A DNA stretch of 64,000 bases from Kocuria dechangensis (GTDB taxonomy: Bacteria > Actinomycetota > Actinomycetes > Actinomycetales > Micrococcaceae). The DNA lies in assembly GCF_014636775.1 (NCBI RefSeq), contig NZ_BMEQ01000012.1:58674-122673 (forward strand), given 5' to 3'. The position numbers and the translations under genes were made by a program. The notes beneath the pieces are model-generated. The model ran no database searches. It saw nothing but the letters and a program-made list of their open reading frames with translations, and was not told the DNA's origin. This document shows, one piece after another, positions 43,985-53,225 of the stretch. The stretch's first letter is position 1; each line of letters starts with the position of its first letter.

Positions 43985-44300
43985 CGGGCGGAGTGGGTCC
44001 TTGCCGGCATCCTGGCGCCTGGTCGCCGAGTCGGTGGATCTTCTCGCGCCTCGTCTTCAGCCCCACTCGAACCGGGGCGGACATGACGGCGAAAGCTGCC
44101 GGAGTGAAGGCCCTCACGCCTGCCCTGCCTCAGGTCCACCCCCGGTCGATACCTGTTCTCGGTGGCCGGGTCACAAGGGTCAGCGTGTTCTGCGGCAGAC
44201 CTCCCAGCTTGATCGGTGCAGCCACTCCCCAAGGCGGCACTTGTCTCTTCGAGGGGCAGAAGGACGCAACGCCCTACCGCCACTTCCGGGCGTACAGAGA
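43985..44300 (-). pseudogene. Highly degenerate serine recombinase relic
   Basis: No frame is open, but the nucleotide sequence aligns piecewise with the intact recombinase gene at 54681-55271. Matches include GTCCTTGCCGGC near 43999, CGAGTCGGTG near 44027, CATGACGGCGAA near 44083 and CAGCGTGTTCTGCG near 44181, in the same order and similar spacing. It extends farther toward the gene's 5' end than the other relics. The rest of 43781-44757 shows no gene other than a possible promoter near 44485. Confidence 0.55.
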
Positions 44301-44484
44301 CACCATCACACCGAGCATCTGCAACGAACCGCGCGACGAATTGACGTTCAGCACCGCGCATCCGGGTCGAATGCCAGAGGGCGGCCCGAGGTGGTGACGC
44401 GCAGTCTTCCGCTTCCCTGGCCGATCCATGGACCGATCACAAAGCAAACGTTCTACGAATTAGCACACTGAGTTTCTATAAGTG

Positions 44485-44513
44485 TTGACCAACCCTCTGA
44501 TGCACCTTAGTGT
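44485..44513 (+). promoter_or_regulatory. Possible promoter upstream of the aryl-alcohol dehydrogenase operon
   Basis: TTGACC (44485-44490), 17 bp, then TAGTGT (44508-44513). It would give a leader of roughly 240 nt before ATG 44758. Inferred from hexamers only. Confidence 0.3.
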
Positions 44514-44757
44514 GATGCGCATAACACCGGATCGTCGGCCGCAGAGGAGGGCCTACGACGTGGCGGCATCACTGGGCAGGGCCTGGACTCAGCGCTTCCC
44601 GTCCAGGGTGAAGCAGTTGGTGCCCTACTGGTCGCCTCCCGCCTCGTTGCCTTCTCCACCCACCCGCATGTGGGCTGCCGTTCCCCGGTGGATCACCGCG
44701 CTCAGCACTGGTTCCCTCGTGCTCCCGCCCGTATCCCTTTTTGAAGGAGACAGATAT

Positions 44758-45858
44758 ATGCGTATCACTGCTGCTGTTGTCCGTGAGGCCGAACAACCTT
44801 TTCTCCTCGAAGAAGTTCATCTGGAGGACCCGCGCACCGATGAAGTCTTGGTCGAGATCCATGCCTCTGGCATGTGCCACACCGACATCGGGGTTCGCAA
44901 CCAGTGGATGCCCATCCCGCTGCCCCTGGTGCTGGGCCACGAGGGCGCCGGCGTCGTCAAGGCGGTGGGCGAGGGAGTCACCAAGGTCAAGCCGGGTGAC
45001 AAGGTGGTCCTGACCTTTGCCTCGTGCGGGACCTGCCTCCTGTGCCAGCGGGGACAGCCTTCCTACTGCTTGGAGTTCGTCCAGCGCAACACCTCAGGCG
45101 CGCGGCCCGACGGCACCAACGCCCTGTCCACCGAAGGGGAGCTGAACGGGGCGTTCTTCAGCCAGTCGTCGTTCGCCACCCACGCCATCGCCACAGAGCG
45201 CAACGTCGTGAAGGTCGACGATGACGTCGATCTGGCGATCGTGGGCCCGTTGGGCTGCGGCATCCAGACCGGCGCAGGCACCGTCATGAACCGGTTGCGC
45301 CCGCCGGCAGGTTCCAGCCTGGTCGTTTTCGGGGTGGGAGCGGTGGGGCTGTCCGCGGTGATGGCCGCCAAGGTTGTGGGTTGCTCCACCATCATTGCCG
45401 TCGATCGTGTGGCGGAGCGGCTCGAGCTCGCTGCTGAGCTCGGTGCCACGCACACGATCGACGCTGCAGCCACCGCCGATGTGGTGGCCGAGATCCAGCG
45501 GATCACCGGACTCGGCGCCGACTTCGCGGTGGACACCACGGCGGTCACCGGCGTGGTGCGCCAGGCCGTCAGCTCCTTGGCCCCGACCGGTACCTGCGCG
45601 ATTCTCGGTTTCGGCCCCGCAGGCACCGATGTCGCGGTGGACATGATCGAGCTACTGATGACAGGCCGCACCATCGTCGGAGTGACCGAAGGGGACGCGC
45701 GGCCCGACGAGTTCATCCCTGTGCTGATCGATCTGCACCGCCGAGGGCTGTTCCCGTTCGACCGCCTGGTGAATTCCTACGACTTCAAAGACATCAACCG
45801 GGCTGCCGACGACGCCGAATCCGGCAGATCCATCAAGCCGGTCCTCCAGATGCGCTGA
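44758..45858 (+). CDS. Zinc alcohol dehydrogenase, aryl/allylic (benzyl alcohol dehydrogenase) type
   Basis: This 366-residue MDR enzyme begins MRITAAVVREAEQPFLLEEV. Zinc ligands are in SGMCHTDIGVRNQWMPIPLP and LGHEGAGVVKAVG, cysteines in CGTCLLCQRGQPSYC, and the nucleotide site in LVVFGVGAVGLSAVMAAK. The IPLPLVLGHEGAGVV pattern is that of XylB/benzyl-alcohol and geraniol dehydrogenases. GAAGGAGACAG precedes the ATG. It leads a rightward set whose later aldehyde dehydrogenase is of the coniferyl-aldehyde type, so oxidation of an aromatic or terpenoid primary alcohol to its acid is the probable role. Confidence 0.9.
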   Translation: MRITAAVVREAEQPFLLEEVHLEDPRTDEVLVEIHASGMCHTDIGVRNQWMPIPLPLVLGHEGAGVVKAVGEGVTKVKPGDKVVLTFASCGTCLLCQRGQPSYCLEFVQRNTSGARPDGTNALSTEGELNGAFFSQSSFATHAIATERNVVKVDDDVDLAIVGPLGCGIQTGAGTVMNRLRPPAGSSLVVFGVGAVGLSAVMAAKVVGCSTIIAVDRVAERLELAAELGATHTIDAAATADVVAEIQRITGLGADFAVDTTAVTGVVRQAVSSLAPTGTCAILGFGPAGTDVAVDMIELLMTGRTIVGVTEGDARPDEFIPVLIDLHRRGLFPFDRLVNSYDFKDINRAADDAESGRSIKPVLQMR

Positions 45859-45938
45859 CGCCCGCGTCGCTCACCAGGACCCCCCGCTGATTTTTCCCTC
45901 TTTTCATGCACTGGCTCTAAGTACAGTTAGGAAGAGCA

Positions 45939-47147
45939 ATGACGGCCACCACCGATCAGCAAGCCCCGAGGATCCAAAGCCCCACGGTAGAAGAAAGAAT
46001 CGCAGACCTTCGTGCGAGATATCGCATGGAGAGCAACCTGGAGGCCATCCTCGATGCCCGCCTCCGCCGGCGCGCCGAGGGAGGGTTGAAGACTGCGGGC
46101 CTGTCCACCGCCGAAGTCCAGGGGCGGCTCCAGGACTTCCTGACCCGTCGCCTTTCCGGGGAGTTCTCCGTCGGCGACGTCGCACAGCTGTCAGGCGGCG
46201 GGGCCAACGAGTGCTTCAGGTTCGTCCTGACCCGTGGCCCGTCCTCCGAATCCATGGTGCTGCGGATCAAGTCGAAGGGGGCCTGCTGCGAGACCGACAT
46301 CGAGCGTGAGTTCCACATGCTCAAGGTCGCCCAAGACGCCCTGCCGGTGCCGGAGGCGTACTGGATGACCCTCGATGCCGCCGATTTCGGGGCCCCAGCA
46401 TTGATTTCCGCCCTGGCGCCGGGGGTCGCGGCCCCTACTGACGCCGTCCCCTTGGCCACAGGCCTCGGCACGGTCTACGGGCCGCGGCTGGCCCCCGTGC
46501 TCGCGCCCCAGTTCGTTCATCATCTGGCGCGCCTGCACTCCCACGACTGGTCGCAGGCCGACCTCACCGGCTTCGACATCCCCAGACCACACACGACGGA
46601 CGCCATCGACTGGCGCCTGTCCTTCTGGGACCGGGCATGGGAAGAAGATGCCCTCGAACCCCACCCCACCATTGTGCTGACCCAGCAGTGGCTGTGGGAG
46701 AACCGGCCGGAAGTCGACCACGTCTCCCTCTTGCACGGTGACTACCGCAACGGCAATTTCCTGTTCGACGAAGAAAACGGCCAGATCACTGCCGTGATCG
46801 ACTGGGAACTGTCTTATCTGGGCGACCGTCACTCGGATTTGGCGTACGCCATGCTGCCCGCCTGGGGCTCGCGCAACGAGTCAGGCACGTTCCTCAATGC
46901 AGGCCTGGTGGACACCGAGACGTTCATCAAGGACTACGAACGGGCTTCGGGACTTCCCGTGGACCGCCAGCGGCTGGACTACTACCTCGTCTACAACCTG
47001 TACTGGTCCGTCGTCTCCCTGGTCGGCACCGCTCCCCGCAATGCACAGGCCGGAATGACCCAGCTGGACGTGATGTACAACTACATCTACCCAGGGCTGG
47101 GCGGATTCTTCAGCAACGAACTCAACCGCATCCTGGCGAAGGGCTAA
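45939..47147 (+). CDS. Phosphotransferase family protein (APH-like kinase fold)
   Basis: This 402-residue protein has a kinase-like fold. The nucleotide-loop region is VAQLSGGGANECFRFVL. The catalytic loop is LLHGDYRNGNFLFDEENGQI and the metal-binding Asp is in TAVIDWELSYLGDRHSDLAY. It resembles the APH-domain proteins often found beside acyl-CoA dehydrogenases and in lipid or terpene degradation loci, whose substrates are unknown. An aminoglycoside resistance role is unlikely given the context. It is followed 4 bp later by a small gene and is clearly in the same operon. Confidence 0.88.
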   Translation: MTATTDQQAPRIQSPTVEERIADLRARYRMESNLEAILDARLRRRAEGGLKTAGLSTAEVQGRLQDFLTRRLSGEFSVGDVAQLSGGGANECFRFVLTRGPSSESMVLRIKSKGACCETDIEREFHMLKVAQDALPVPEAYWMTLDAADFGAPALISALAPGVAAPTDAVPLATGLGTVYGPRLAPVLAPQFVHHLARLHSHDWSQADLTGFDIPRPHTTDAIDWRLSFWDRAWEEDALEPHPTIVLTQQWLWENRPEVDHVSLLHGDYRNGNFLFDEENGQITAVIDWELSYLGDRHSDLAYAMLPAWGSRNESGTFLNAGLVDTETFIKDYERASGLPVDRQRLDYYLVYNLYWSVVSLVGTAPRNAQAGMTQLDVMYNYIYPGLGGFFSNELNRILAKG

Positions 47148-47151
47148 ATCC

Positions 47152-47664
47152 ATGTTCCCCACCGTCACCCAGCACCTGCAGTCCCTGCGCGTCAGGCTCA
47201 ACGAGACCATCGTTCCCGAGCTGCCCGCCGATGCCCGCTTCGCCCGTGAACAAGCACTGCTGATCTCCGCAACACTCGATTTCCTCATCGACAACCATGA
47301 GCACGAATACCGCTACCAGGTCATCGAGAACCTCGAGTACCGCCAGCTGCTCAGCCTCCTCTCCTCGGAGGACGTCGAGGGCATTACCGATGCCCGGGCC
47401 CTCCTGGACGAGCCAGGCCCTGACCCCCAGGATGCTCAACTCCACCTGAGCGAACTCGCCGAGCAGAACCGGCGGCTCAAGGAGGCCACTCAGGCCGTCT
47501 ATGCCGCAGTCACCGCAGATCCCACCTCGGACCGTGCCGCCCGGGCCCGCCAGCTCCTCGGCGACATCGGCCAACGGCAGGTCAAAAGGGAGCTCGCCTG
47601 GTACCGGCTCACGGGTTTTCCCCAGGAACCGGGACACATCAGTGAGGCTCTCACCGTCGGGTGA
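47152..47664 (+). CDS. Hypothetical helical protein paired with the APH-like kinase
   Basis: This 170-residue, probably all-helical soluble protein includes FAREQALLISATLDFLIDNH, YQVIENLEYRQLLSLLSSED and LAEQNRRLKEATQAVYAAVT. It starts 4 bp after the kinase gene, which suggests a partner or regulator of that protein. I do not recognise a named domain; similar small proteins are linked to APH-like genes in actinomycetes and proteobacteria as far as I recall. Confidence 0.75.
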   Translation: MFPTVTQHLQSLRVRLNETIVPELPADARFAREQALLISATLDFLIDNHEHEYRYQVIENLEYRQLLSLLSSEDVEGITDARALLDEPGPDPQDAQLHLSELAEQNRRLKEATQAVYAAVTADPTSDRAARARQLLGDIGQRQVKRELAWYRLTGFPQEPGHISEALTVG

Positions 47665-47809
47665 CCAGGCGCCCACACTCCTGCCCAACTGGCACTGCCG
47701 GTTCAACACAGCACATCAAAGGCCGAAGCATCCCCGACAACCATGGGATTCCCTGCAGCAGTCCCATCGTTTCTGGCCGGCCACATCGAAGGAACGGAGC
47801 GGTATCACT

Positions 47810-49300
47810 GTGACTCATCAAATTCTCGAGGATCTCACTGCCGAGCACGTCAGCCCCGATCAGCTCAACCGCCTACTCGCTGCTCAGCGTCAGGCATTCC
47901 TGAACGAGGGCCCGCCCAGCGCTGAGGTGCGGCGGGACCGGATCGACCGGCTGACCCTGGCCATCCTCGAGTCAGCCGACGAGATCGCCACCGCTCTCGC
48001 CGCGGACTACGGTCAACGACCGGCCGCCCTGACGAAGAGCTTCGAGGTGCTCGCCTGGCTCGATGATGCCAAGGACCTGCGCGAGAATCTCGAGGAGTGG
48101 ATGAAGCCGGTTTCCGTGGAGGACATCCCGGGGGTGCCGGCGTTCATCCAGCAGAAGCCCCTGGGGGTGGTCGGCGTCATCGGAGCCTGGAACTTCCCCC
48201 TCATCCTGACCATCCAGCCGGCCCTGGCTGCTCTGGCAGCCGGCAACCGGGTCATGATCAAGTTCCCCGAACTCGAGGCCCGCACCGGCCAGGTGGTCGC
48301 CGAAGCCGTCGCGAAGTACTTCTCCGAGGACGAGCTCGTCGTCATCGTCGGTGATCTGGAGACCGCCAAGGCCTTCTCCACCCTTCAGCTGGACCACATC
48401 ATCTTCACCGGCTCACCGGCCATCGGGAAGGTCGTGGCCGCCGCAGCCGGACAGAACTTGGTGCCCGTGACCCTCGAGCTCGGGGGCAAGAACCCCGTGG
48501 TGGTCGCCAGAGACGCCGATCTGGACCTGGCCGCCCAACGCATCGCCGGCACCCGAATGATGAACAGCGGACAGATCTGCCTCTGCCCTGACTACGTCTT
48601 CGTCGCACGCGAACAGGGCGAGGAGTTCATCGCCAAACTGCGGAACGAACTCACCACGCTCTTCCCCGACTACCTGGACAATCCCGGGGCGGTCTCGATC
48701 GTCAACGACCGCAACTACGACCGGATCATCGGGCTGATCGACGACGCCACCGCCAAGGGAGCCACCAAGATCCAGGTGGTCAACGACGCCGAAGCCGCTG
48801 CCCTGCCCTCTCGCGAGAAGCGGTTGATCCCGCCGACGATCCTGCTCGATGTTCCCGCGGAGGCGACCATCTCCGAAGAAGAGATCTTCGGCCCGGTGCT
48901 TCCCGTGTATCTCTACGACGACATCCAGGAAGTCATCAACTACGTCAGCACCAGACCGTCACCGCTGGGGACGTACTGGTACGGCCAGGACAGCAAGGAG
49001 TTCCAGCGCTACCTGCACTTCACCACCAGTGGTGGCGTAACCCGCAACGACGGTGTCGTCCACGCGTTCCGGAAGGGCACCCCCTTCGGCGGCGTGGGCA
49101 ACTCCGGAACCGGCGCCTACCACGGAAAGTCGGGATTCGATCAGTTCACCCACCGCCGCCCGGTCGTCTCCTCGCAGCTTCCTGCCAGCATCTCAGCGGG
49201 CATGGTCGGTGCAGGCCTCGACTCCGATCAGGTCAAGGCAGGCATCGACCAGGCCATCGCCGGGGCCATCGCCGAAGTCCGAGCACGCATCGGCAACTGA
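47810..49300 (+). CDS. Aldehyde dehydrogenase, coniferyl-aldehyde dehydrogenase type
   Basis: This 496-residue enzyme has VGVIGAWNFPLILTIQPALA, the Glu site VTLELGGKNPVVVARDAD, and the catalytic Cys in MMNSGQICLCPDYVFVAREQ. The C-terminal FGGVGNSGTGAYHGKSGFDQ is typical of class-3-like and coniferyl-aldehyde dehydrogenases. GTG 47810 begins the family-like frame, with a GGAGCGG site about 9 nt upstream. It should oxidise the aldehyde made by the dehydrogenase at 44758. A C-terminal extension of about 35 residues carries Gly/Ala-rich helices. Confidence 0.9.
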   Translation: MTHQILEDLTAEHVSPDQLNRLLAAQRQAFLNEGPPSAEVRRDRIDRLTLAILESADEIATALAADYGQRPAALTKSFEVLAWLDDAKDLRENLEEWMKPVSVEDIPGVPAFIQQKPLGVVGVIGAWNFPLILTIQPALAALAAGNRVMIKFPELEARTGQVVAEAVAKYFSEDELVVIVGDLETAKAFSTLQLDHIIFTGSPAIGKVVAAAAGQNLVPVTLELGGKNPVVVARDADLDLAAQRIAGTRMMNSGQICLCPDYVFVAREQGEEFIAKLRNELTTLFPDYLDNPGAVSIVNDRNYDRIIGLIDDATAKGATKIQVVNDAEAAALPSREKRLIPPTILLDVPAEATISEEEIFGPVLPVYLYDDIQEVINYVSTRPSPLGTYWYGQDSKEFQRYLHFTTSGGVTRNDGVVHAFRKGTPFGGVGNSGTGAYHGKSGFDQFTHRRPVVSSQLPASISAGMVGAGLDSDQVKAGIDQAIAGAIAEVRARIGN

Positions 49301-49310
49301 TCCCACCCCA

Positions 49311-49346
49311 GAGGGCCCCGTCCTGCACCACGATGGCGGGGCCCTC
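49311..49346 (+). terminator. Terminator after the aldehyde dehydrogenase gene
   Basis: GAGGGCCCCG (49311-49320) pairs with CGGGGCCCTC (49337-49346) around a 16-nt loop, 10 bp past the stop. Confidence 0.7.
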
Positions 49347-49529
49347 GGTCCGTTCGACTCTGACCGTTCACCTTCCCGTTATGGCGCGACTTCCGACCTC
49401 TTCTCTCCCCAACACATCAACGCTGCCATTCGTCGTTGGGCCGAGGTTTGGAGTCTTCGAGCCCTTCATCGCCGTCCCGGTAACCCTCCGAGACCACAGA
49501 AGCGCACTGACCCGAAAGAAACAGAACCG

Positions 49530-50324
49530 ATGACCGAAGCCCTCGCCCCCGCCATGACCCCTATCTCCAGCACGGCGCAGCAGGCCGAGGTCTCGCTGGC
49601 CAACCTGCGCGATCTCGGCGACCTGCCAGTCGCCTGCGGCACGGTGCGCCGCCACATGCTCTGGCGCTCCGACGACATCACCCTCGCCCCCGCCTCCCAG
49701 CTCACCGGACTTGTGGAACTGGGCCTGACAACCGTGCTCGACCTGCGTTCCCCCGGCGAACTGCAGTCCACCGGTCACGGACCGGCCCGGCAACTGGGCA
49801 TCGCTCACCACCACCTGCCGCTCACCAAGGACACCGGGGACCCGGCCGCGCTCACCCAACTGTTCGCGGCCATCAGTACCCCTGAAGAGGTCGGTGACTG
49901 GTACGACCGACTATTCCGTGCCCAAGCCTCGCGGCTGGTTGCCGCGCTGGAGATCATGGCGGAGACGGAGGGAGGCGTGCTGTTCCACTGCGCCGCCGGC
50001 AAGGACCGCACCGGAGTGCTCGCCGCTGCCGTGCTATCCGTCCTCGGCGCCACCCCGGAGACCATCACCGCTGACTACGCGCTCACCCACACCAACATGG
50101 AGGCCGTCATGGCCCGGTTGGCCGGCCATGGACACGCCACCACCCCGGAGGTCGACATCCTGGACCGCTTCGCCGGCCACCCCATGATGGGCGCACACTC
50201 AGCAGCCATGGCCGGAATGCTCACCGCACTGGAGGATGACGGCGGCGCGGTCGCCGTACTGCGCGCCGCCGGACTCACCGACCAGCTGAGTACCCGGTTG
50301 CGGGAAAAGCTCATTCAACAGTGA
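49530..50324 (+). CDS. Tyrosine-protein phosphatase (dual-specificity-like, PtpB type)
   Basis: This 264-residue protein has the P-loop VLFHCAAGKDRTGVLAAAVL, which is C-x5-R with a following Thr-Gly, as in the secreted PtpB/Y_phosphatase3 family. The N-terminal NLRDLGDLPVACGTVRRHML and LWRSDDI segments are typical. No signal peptide is evident. It lies 229 bp after the aldehyde dehydrogenase gene beyond a stem-loop, so it may have its own promoter. Related phosphatases occur in catabolic loci, but the substrate is unknown. Confidence 0.9.
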   Translation: MTEALAPAMTPISSTAQQAEVSLANLRDLGDLPVACGTVRRHMLWRSDDITLAPASQLTGLVELGLTTVLDLRSPGELQSTGHGPARQLGIAHHHLPLTKDTGDPAALTQLFAAISTPEEVGDWYDRLFRAQASRLVAALEIMAETEGGVLFHCAAGKDRTGVLAAAVLSVLGATPETITADYALTHTNMEAVMARLAGHGHATTPEVDILDRFAGHPMMGAHSAAMAGMLTALEDDGGAVAVLRAAGLTDQLSTRLREKLIQQ

Positions 50325-50381
50325 CGCCTTATCCGCCGAGGTGGCGCTCTTCCTGCCACCACATCAGGGAATAGCGCCGAC

Positions 50382-50816
50382 TCAGATGCTCGGCATGGGC
50401 AGTTCTCGGATGCGGCGGTACAAAGTGGCCCTGGACATCCCCAGGTCCCGTGCCACCTGGGTCGCCGGCTCTTCCGCCTCGATGAGCCGGAGGGCGCTGC
50501 GGATCTGGGAGTCGGTAAAGGTGGGGCGTCGCCCGCCGAGGTCTTTGCCGGCGGCCCGGCGCTTGGCCACCGAATCGGTGATCCGCTCCCGTGTGATCTC
50601 CAGGCCCATCTGCGCCAGAGCGGCCATCACGGTGAAGACCATCAAGCGCATCGGGGTGTGGGTGTCCACGTCTCCCCACCGAGGGTCAGCACGCGCAGCC
50701 CGGTGCCCCTGCTGCACAGCGCCTCGGCGAAGACCAGCATGTTCTGCGTCGACCGACCCACCTCCGGACCTGGAGGACCAACTCGCTGGGGTCGTGGTGG
50801 CGCAATAACACGACAC
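50382..50816 (-). pseudogene. Serine recombinase relic, N-terminal half lost
   Basis: The C-terminal half is in frame and well preserved (MVFTVMAALAQMGLEITRER, ITDSVAKRRAAGKDLGGRRP, TFTDSQIRSALRLIEAEEPA and the HTH AEEPATQVARDLGMSRATLY). Upstream, VGRSTQNMLVFAEAL lies in another frame, and the sequence before that is unrelated to the recombinase. The same foreign flank, with LLRHHDPSELVLQ-like reading, joins the relic at 25140-25516. The catalytic Ser is absent. Confidence 0.88.
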
Positions 50817-50962
50817 GCCACAGACACAGCGATGACCTTTTCCATCTCAGTCGGGACAACAGGAACCCGCCTCGATACAGCGTGCGGGCCGCGCCGCACC
50901 GCGGAATCAGCACAAGATCGAACAGACGGGGTCATCAGATGTGAGAAGTCCCGTGGGTTTAA

Positions 50963-50982
50963 GCCTCTAACCGGGCCTTATG
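50963..50982. repeat. Short dispersed repeat (also at 28430-28448)
   Basis: GCCTCTAACCGGGCCTTATG here and GCCTCTAGCGGGCCTTATG at 28430-28448 differ by a substitution and a gap. Both lie in gene-free junk near mobile-element debris. Origin unknown. Confidence 0.5.
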
Positions 50983-51045
50983 TAACGGGAGCGCACAGTA
51001 GTGACGTCGGCACCTCTTTGGGAGGGGGCGACGCCACTACTGGGA

Positions 51046-51066
51046 ACTGCCGCACGGATAAGTGAC
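51046..51066. repeat. Orphan IS3-type end
   Basis: ACTGCCGCACGGATAAGTGA matches the arm at 267-287 with a single difference over 21 bp, but no transposase sequence adjoins it. It sits between the recombinase relic and the hydroxylase terminator and probably marks a lost insertion. Confidence 0.65.
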
Positions 51067-51126
51067 AGTGGCGTCTCATGCGGCGAGGGGCACGGCCCGC
51101 ACGGGGGTGTGGACCGTTGATTGAAC

Positions 51127-51169
51127 CCCGCGTCGAGGGGACCGGGCAGTGCGGTCCCCTCGACGCGGG
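51127..51169 (-). terminator. Terminator after the phenol hydroxylase gene
   Basis: The 18-bp perfect stem CCCGCGTCGAGGGGACCG / CGGTCCCCTCGACGCGGG has a 7-nt loop and lies 6 bp beyond the stop on the minus strand. Confidence 0.85.
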
Positions 51170-51175
51170 AGTTGG

Positions 51176-53035
51176 TCAGGCGTGGGCCGGTGCCGGTTCG
51201 CCGAGTTCTTCCTCAGCGGTGGCCGGGGCTGGGGTGAACACCTCGGGGCGGTCCAAGATCCGGCCCAGTACGCGCACGAGTTCCCGCTCGGGATCCTCGG
51301 GCACCGACATCGACCGCCACGCGATGTGCTTGTCCGGGCGGACCAAGATCGCACCGTCCTCTTCGACCTCGCGTTGGCGCATCCAGTCGCCGTAGAGATC
51401 CTGGACCGCGCAACCATCACCGACGACCACGGTCTCCAGCGCCACGCCGAGTTCAGCAGCCACGGTCTGCGCAGCGTCGGCCCATGCCTGGCCGGTGATC
51501 CCGGTGAACAGGGTGAACTGCGTGCCCTTGGCGATGTCGTGGGTGGAGAACTTCTCCTTCTCGTCACCGAGCCAGGCGTGCGGCAGGCGCAGGCCGGGGA
51601 AGGTGGACTTCTGGTGGTGCAGCATCGGGTCCTGAGTGGGCTCGGGGCGCTGCGCTCCGTCGGTCACGGTGGCATCTGAGGCGTAGAAGTGGCCGATCTC
51701 AGTGCCCTGCGCGTTGAACTCGTAGTCCTTGAAGTCCAAGGCGTCTCGAAGCCGCTCACGGCGGGCTGCGCCCTCGGGGGAGTTCTCGTAGCGCAACTGC
51801 AGCTTCTCGGTGAACTCGTCGTCGTCCTTCGCGTCGGCCACACCGAGGGCCTCGAAGATCGGGGTGTAGTCGCGGGAGGACTGGTTGGCGCGGTTCACGA
51901 TCTGCTTGGCTATCGGGGCGCGCTCGGCCGAGTAGGTCTCCAGCAGCTCAGGCCCGGCGTTCCACTTGAGCACGGCCGCGATCTTCCACGCCAGGTTGTA
52001 GGCGTCCTGGATGGAGGTGTTGGAGCCCAGCCCGTGGCTCGGCGGGTGCTTGTGGATGGCGTCCCCGGCGCAGAACACGCGGCCCTTCTGCAGGTGTGTG
52101 GCCCACTGCTCGTTGTTGCCCCACAGGGAGTATCCGGTGATCTCGACCTCCAGGTCGGGGATGCCCACGAGGTTGCGCACGATCCGGACCGCTTCCTCTT
52201 CGTCGAGCTCGGGAGCGGGACCGTTGATGTCGTAGCCCCACACGGTCAGCCACTCGTTCCAGGGCCGGACCATGCGGATCAGCCCGGCACCGATGCCACC
52301 GATGTTGGAGCCGGGGTGGAAGACCCAGTAGAGGATCGAGGGGCGGTGGGCGACGTACTGGGACAGGTCCGCCTTGAAGGTGATGTTCATGGACCCGGCG
52401 ATGTCCATCTCGCCCTCCATGGGCAGCTCGATGTCCGCGGCGACCTTGGAGCGGGCCCCGTCGGCGCCGATGAGGTACTTGGCGCGGATCGTGTACTCGT
52501 GGCCTGAAAGGCGGTTGAGCACACGCACGCTCACCCCGTCCTCGTCCTGGACATGGGAGAGGTACTCGGTGGAGAACTGGGTCTGCGTGCCGCGCTTGGT
52601 GGCGTTCTCCACGAGGATCGGCTCGAGCATGGTCTGCGGGATGTCGCACGGCATCGCGGGGGAAGCCAGCTCGTAGTCGGCGCGGCGGTCCGGGCGGGTG
52701 CCCCAGGTGGGGCGGCGCCCGATCTCCCGGCCGGCCACGGACTCGCAGTAGACGGTGTCGCCCATCATCTCGTGCGGGGAGGCCTCGCGCAGGACCTGGT
52801 CCTCGATCCCGGCGTCGCGCAGCACCTCCATGGTGCGTTGGTTGGTGATGTGCGCCCGGGGGGTGTTGGCCGTCCACCGGTACTTGGTGATCATGATGTT
52901 CGGGATCCCGTGGGTGGACAGGAACAGCGCGGCCGAAGAGCCGGCCGGGCCGGAGCCGACGATCAGCACATCGGTCTCGACCACCTGGCCCGTGGGGCGG
53001 GCTGTGGCCTTGATTCCGTCATCGAGAGCAGGCAT
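51176..53035 (-). CDS. FAD-dependent aromatic hydroxylase, TfdB-like phenol monooxygenase
   Basis: This 619-residue single-component flavoprotein hydroxylase inserts one oxygen into a phenolic ring using NAD(P)H. It has the FAD GxGxxG motif in VLIVGSGPAGSSAALFLSTH, the family signature TANTPRAHITNQRTMEVLRD, the DG motif YLIGADGARSKVAADIE and the GD motif VFCAGDAIHKHPPSHGLGSN. Length and the HITNQR segment resemble 2,4-dichlorophenol 6-monooxygenase (TfdB) and related phenol hydroxylases. It stands alone, with no ring-cleavage dioxygenase in the window. The AraC gene upstream is probably its activator. Confidence 0.9.
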   Translation of the reverse strand: MPALDDGIKATARPTGQVVETDVLIVGSGPAGSSAALFLSTHGIPNIMITKYRWTANTPRAHITNQRTMEVLRDAGIEDQVLREASPHEMMGDTVYCESVAGREIGRRPTWGTRPDRRADYELASPAMPCDIPQTMLEPILVENATKRGTQTQFSTEYLSHVQDEDGVSVRVLNRLSGHEYTIRAKYLIGADGARSKVAADIELPMEGEMDIAGSMNITFKADLSQYVAHRPSILYWVFHPGSNIGGIGAGLIRMVRPWNEWLTVWGYDINGPAPELDEEEAVRIVRNLVGIPDLEVEITGYSLWGNNEQWATHLQKGRVFCAGDAIHKHPPSHGLGSNTSIQDAYNLAWKIAAVLKWNAGPELLETYSAERAPIAKQIVNRANQSSRDYTPIFEALGVADAKDDDEFTEKLQLRYENSPEGAARRERLRDALDFKDYEFNAQGTEIGHFYASDATVTDGAQRPEPTQDPMLHHQKSTFPGLRLPHAWLGDEKEKFSTHDIAKGTQFTLFTGITGQAWADAAQTVAAELGVALETVVVGDGCAVQDLYGDWMRQREVEEDGAILVRPDKHIAWRSMSVPEDPERELVRVLGRILDRPEVFTPAPATAEEELGEPAPAHA

Positions 53036-53225
53036 GGGAACCTCCTGGGTTGCGCACCGGGTGACGCTTGATGGGTGCTCGGTGGGTGTTTCCCAAAGTG
53101 TTGCGCGTCACACTCTCCGCTCCGAGGGCTTGTCCCGCAGCGTCACGGCGTGGTCCCGCAGGATCAAAGGAGAGGCGCCTGGCCCCTCGCCGAGGCCGAC
53201 GACGCCATTAACACTGCGGGATCAC

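Noticed and set aside
43781..44480. Small open frames in the gap before the aryl-alcohol dehydrogenase
   Set aside because: They overlie a degenerate recombinase relic and have no independent coding signal.
46640..46860. APH-like kinase as an aminoglycoside resistance gene
   Set aside because: The kinase loop is shared with the large phosphotransferase family of catabolic loci, and the operon context is alcohol and aldehyde oxidation.
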